Positions 61,096 through 64,000 of a stretch of DNA of 64,000 nt are shown here, in pieces. Origin of the DNA: Rhodococcoides fascians A25f. GTDB lineage: Bacteria > Actinomycetota > Actinomycetes > Mycobacteriales > Mycobacteriaceae. Position 1 is the stretch's first letter; each line of letters starts with the position of its first letter. The stretch lies in contig NZ_CP049744.1 of NCBI RefSeq assembly GCF_000760935.2, positions 3,379,501 to 3,443,500 on the forward strand. The letters are read 5' to 3'. Both the position numbers and the translations under genes were made by a program. Under the pieces are notes generated by a model that saw only the letters and a program-made list of their open reading frames with translations, did not search any database and had not been told where the DNA came from.

Positions 61096-62651
61096 CATCC
61101 GGCACCACCGTGCCGGGCATGTTCTCCCTGGTGCTGCACTCCCACCTCCCCTGGCTGGCCAATCACGGCAGATGGCCCGTCGGCGAGGAATGGCTGTACC
61201 AGTCGTGGGCCGACTGCTACCTGCCGCTCACCGCGGCCCTCGAACGACTGGCCGACGACGGACACACCGATGTGCTCTCGCTCGGTGTCACCCCGGTTCT
61301 GGCCGCCCAACTCGACGATCCACACTGCCTGTCGGGTATGCATCACTGGCTCGGCAACTGGCAGCTGCGGGCCCACGAGGCGACCGACCGGGATCTGTCC
61401 GTTCGCGAGCACCGAGGTTCCGCCGCCGCGCTCGATCGATTCGAGACCCGCTGGCGACATGGCGGCTCCGCAGTGCTTCGGCCGCTGCTCGACGCCGGGA
61501 CGGTCGAGTTGCTGGGCGGCCCGCTCGCGCACCCGTTCCAGCCACTGCTCCATCCGCGTCTGCGTGAGTTCTCCCTCCGAGAGGGCCTGCTGGACGCTCG
61601 CGCACGCTGGGGCACCGCCCCGTCGGGCATCTGGGCACCGGAATGCGGCTTCACACCCGGCATGGAAGCCGAATACGCGGCGGCCGGGGTCTCGCACTTC
61701 ATGGTCGACGGCCCCGCGATGCGCGGTGACACCTCGCTCGGCAGGCCGGTGTGGGATTCGGACGTCGTCGCGTTCGGCCGAGATCTTCCGGTCAGCTACC
61801 GCGTCTGGTCACCCAAATCGGGCTATCCGGGACACGGTTCCTACCGCGACTTCCACACCTACGATCACGACACCGGCCTCAAACCCGCCCGAGTCACCGG
61901 CCGCACGGTCGCCTCGAACGACAAGGCCCCCTACGATCCCGCACGGGCTGCGGCCACGGTGGATCGCCACGTCGCAGACTTCGTGGAGGTGGTTCGTCGA
62001 CGCCTCGTCTCGGAATCCGAACGGATCGGCCGTGACGCTCTGGTCGTGGCCGCATTCGACACCGAGCTGTTCGGACACTGGTGGCACGAGGGCCCTCAGT
62101 GGTTGGAGAAGCTCATGCGCGCACTCCCGGCCGCCGGAATCACCGTCGGCACGCTGAACGACGCGCGCGAGCAGGGGTACGTCGGTGCACCGCTCGAACT
62201 ACAGGATTCCTCGTGGGGATCGGGCAAGGACTGGCGAGTGTGGGCAGGAGACGATGTCGCCGACCTCGTTGCGCTCAATTCCGAAGTCTCCCGGACCGCG
62301 CTCGACGCCGTCGATTCCGCTCGGGAGCACCGACGCAGCAACGGTGGGCCGGAACTACGCAATCGGGTCAGCGATCAGATACTGCGTGAGACACTGATGG
62401 CAGTGGCCAGCGACTGGGCATTCATGGTCAGCAAGGACTCCGCCGCCGGTTATGCGCGGGAACGCGCGCACGTTCACGCGCATGCTCTGCGCGAGATCGC
62501 TGCTGCGGCCATCGGCGGTTCGACAACCCGAGCGGCCGAACTGGCGAGGCAGTGGAACCGCGCGGACGGATTGTTCCCCGCGTTGGACGCGCGCCGCCTA
62601 CCCGGCGCGCGCCGTGGCAGCGAGCCCGAAACTGCAGGGGGACGTCGATGA
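61092..62651 (+). CDS. GH57 family alpha-glucan branching-type enzyme (DUF1957)
   Basis: 519 aa. N-terminal GH57 barrel: LVLHSHLPWLANHGRWPVGEEW with the first conserved His pair, nucleophile E184 in IWAPECGF, and acid/base D323 in AFDTELFGHWWHEGP. The C-terminal DUF1957 helical domain covers about 420-510. Family members make alpha-1,6 branches in alpha-1,4 glucans. The GTG start overlaps the methyltransferase stop and the stop overlaps the next ATG, so the three genes are one translated unit. Confidence 0.93.
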   Translation: MTSGTTVPGMFSLVLHSHLPWLANHGRWPVGEEWLYQSWADCYLPLTAALERLADDGHTDVLSLGVTPVLAAQLDDPHCLSGMHHWLGNWQLRAHEATDRDLSVREHRGSAAALDRFETRWRHGGSAVLRPLLDAGTVELLGGPLAHPFQPLLHPRLREFSLREGLLDARARWGTAPSGIWAPECGFTPGMEAEYAAAGVSHFMVDGPAMRGDTSLGRPVWDSDVVAFGRDLPVSYRVWSPKSGYPGHGSYRDFHTYDHDTGLKPARVTGRTVASNDKAPYDPARAAATVDRHVADFVEVVRRRLVSESERIGRDALVVAAFDTELFGHWWHEGPQWLEKLMRALPAAGITVGTLNDAREQGYVGAPLELQDSSWGSGKDWRVWAGDDVADLVALNSEVSRTALDAVDSAREHRRSNGGPELRNRVSDQILRETLMAVASDWAFMVSKDSAAGYARERAHVHAHALREIAAAAIGGSTTRAAELARQWNRADGLFPALDARRLPGARRGSEPETAGGRR

Positions 62652-63895
62652 AGATTCTGATGGTGTCGTGGGAATACCCACCCGTCGTGGTCGGCGGACT
62701 CGGCCGCCACGTTCATCACCTGGCGACCGAACTGGTCCGCTGCGGACACGAGGTCGTCGTCCTGTCGCGTCGACCCACCGGAACCGACGCCGCCACGCAC
62801 CCGACCTCGCATCACATCGAGGACGGCGTTCTCGTCGTTGCCGTCGCGGAGGACCCGGCTCACTTCGTCTTCGGGGAAGACATGCTCGCGTGGACCCTGG
62901 CGATGGGTCACGCGATGGTCCGGGCCGGTGTCGCGCTGAGCAAGCCGGGGCTGGGCGAGGGCTGGCAGCCCGACGTCGTCCACGCCCACGACTGGCTCGT
63001 TGCGCACCCCGCCATCGCTCTGGCCGAGTTCTACGACGTACCGCTGGTCTCGACCATCCACGCCACCGAGGCCGGACGTCACAGTGGCTGGATCTCCGGT
63101 CCCGTCAACCGTCAGGTGCATTCCGTCGAATGGTGGCTGGCCAACGACTCGGATGCAGTCATCACCTGCTCGGCGTCGATGCGAGACGAGGTGACCACGT
63201 TGTTCGGTGTGTCCGAGTCGTCGGTCTCGGTCATTCGCAACGGAATCGACGGATCCACCTGGAGCTTCCGACGACGCGAGCCCCGATCCGAGCCCGCGAA
63301 GCTGCTCTACGTCGGCCGGCTCGAATACGAGAAGGGCATCCAGGACGCAATCGCCGCCCTCCCCCGTATTCGGCGGAGTCACCCGGGTACCACTCTGCAC
63401 ATCGCCGGTGAGGGAACGCAGTTCGCTTGGTTGGCGGGGCTGGCGCGCACGCACCGGGTGAGCCGGGCAGTGTCGTTCCTGGGCAACCTGGATCACACCG
63501 AGTTGCTCGGTTGGCTGCACGGAGCCGACGCCATCGTCCTGCCGAGCCGATACGAACCGTTCGGCATCATCGCTCTCGAGGCCGCGGCCGCAGGCACACC
63601 GTTGGTCGCGTCCACCGCAGGCGGCCTCGGCGAAGCAATCGTCGACGGTGTCACCGGTCTGTCCTTCGCGCCCGCGGATGTCGCTGGGCTCGCCGCGGCC
63701 GTGCGGAAGGTGCTCGACAACGCCGACGCCGCGCAGGAACGGGCGGTAGCGGCTCGAGAACGCCTCGATGTCGACTTCGACTGGAAACACGTCGCCGAGG
63801 CGACGGCCCGGGTCTACCTGGAAGCCAAGCGTAAGGTTCGCCATCCGCTGGGCCGTCCGCACATCGTCGAACGCGCTCTCCCCGGCCGCACGTGA
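62648..63895 (+). CDS. GT4 alpha-(1,4)-glucosyltransferase (Rv3032-type)
   Basis: 415 aa GT-B glycosyltransferase. N-terminal acceptor domain: SWEYPPVVVGGLGRHVHHLA, a glycogen-synthase-like glycine loop; HAHDWLVAHPA. C-terminal donor domain: YVGRLEYEKG with the phosphate-binding Arg and Lys, and the retaining motif EPFGIIALEAAAAGTP (E-x7-E). In mycobacteria Rv3032 elongates methylglucose lipopolysaccharide and also adds to glycogen and capsular glucan. ATG overlaps the previous stop (ATGA). Confidence 0.95.
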   Translation: MKILMVSWEYPPVVVGGLGRHVHHLATELVRCGHEVVVLSRRPTGTDAATHPTSHHIEDGVLVVAVAEDPAHFVFGEDMLAWTLAMGHAMVRAGVALSKPGLGEGWQPDVVHAHDWLVAHPAIALAEFYDVPLVSTIHATEAGRHSGWISGPVNRQVHSVEWWLANDSDAVITCSASMRDEVTTLFGVSESSVSVIRNGIDGSTWSFRRREPRSEPAKLLYVGRLEYEKGIQDAIAALPRIRRSHPGTTLHIAGEGTQFAWLAGLARTHRVSRAVSFLGNLDHTELLGWLHGADAIVLPSRYEPFGIIALEAAAAGTPLVASTAGGLGEAIVDGVTGLSFAPADVAGLAAAVRKVLDNADAAQERAVAARERLDVDFDWKHVAEATARVYLEAKRKVRHPLGRPHIVERALPGRT

Positions 63896-63938
63896 GCAGA
63901 ACCTCGTAACCCACTACGACTTTCCGCTCACCTGGTCG

Positions 63939-64000
63939 TCAGCTCTCCCGCGCCGCCTCGGCCTGACCGAGGGCCTTCTTGCGTGCAATGTCCTCCAGCG
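63939..64000 (-). CDS. 3' end of an unidentified gene, runs off right edge
   Basis: Only the last 19 codons before a TGA are visible (LEDIARKKALGQAEAARES), a charged helical C-terminus. It is convergent with the glucosyltransferase gene, 43 nt apart. Too short to assign; it may also be chance. Confidence 0.4.
   Translation of the reverse strand, partial: LEDIARKKALGQAEAARES

Overview
The window is GC-rich, densely coded chromosome from an actinobacterium of the order Mycobacteriales. I read it as a Rhodococcus or close relative. The gene order follows, with small insertions, the Mycobacterium tuberculosis stretch from about Rv2974c to Rv3032 (DAK2 protein, ung, thiL, ddl, gpsA, fbiD, ppk1, mutT1, hupB, leuDC, IclR, gltX, leuB, serA, ilvCNB, DoxX, gatB, pfkA, gatAC, ligA, mnmA, iscS, PlsC, GNAT, etfAB, and the Rv3030-Rv3032 polysaccharide genes). 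The genus assignment is inference from recalled gene order and protein style, not from a search. I see no prophage, insertion sequence, CRISPR array or plasmid signature.

Layout. 0-9 kb: a partial DAK2-domain gene and rpmB; an envelope block of a VanY-type D,D-carboxypeptidase lipoprotein, a PAP2-fold membrane protein and an OmpR-type two-component system; an enoyl-CoA hydratase/isomerase; then ung, a gamma-carbonic-anhydrase-like protein and thiL. 8-16 kb: a Lrp/AsnC ligand-binding protein, ddl, gpsA, cofC/fbiD, ppk1, mutT1 and hupB. 16-36 kb: branched-chain amino acid genes (leuD, leuC with a divergent IclR regulator, leuB, ilvC, ilvN, ilvB, ilvD) and serA, interrupted by two tRNA genes (Gln, Glu), a family A DNA polymerase, a YihY membrane protein, gltX, an FAH-family hydrolase and an MFS transporter. 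36-48 kb: DoxX protein, a sugar-dehydrogenase-like lipoprotein, gatB, a thioesterase, pfkA, and a block that I do not recall in the M. tuberculosis order (a NarL-type two-component system, a phospholipase A2-like secreted protein, a membrane alpha/beta hydrolase and a membrane esterase), then gatA and gatC. 48-64 kb: an ACT protein, ligA, a GGDEF protein, a MetE-core protein, mnmA, iscS, an acyltransferase pair resembling ornithine-lipid synthesis, etfA/etfB, and three genes for methylated alpha-glucan (MGLP-type) synthesis.

Regulation that can be read directly: ilvB is preceded by a transcription attenuator with a 15-codon leader peptide containing Ile-Leu-Val-Ile. Ten or more genes have a TANNNT -10 box 6-7 nt before the start codon and no Shine-Dalgarno sequence, the layout of leaderless transcripts. 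Strong hairpin terminators separate most convergent pairs.

The features most worth a second look are the lipase/hydrolase block with its own two-component system (41.2-46.5 kb), the convergent overlap of the polymerase and YihY genes inside a hexanucleotide repeat that gives both proteins acidic tails, the ilv attenuator, thiL with no normal start codon at the expected place, and a PAP2 protein lacking conserved catalytic residues.
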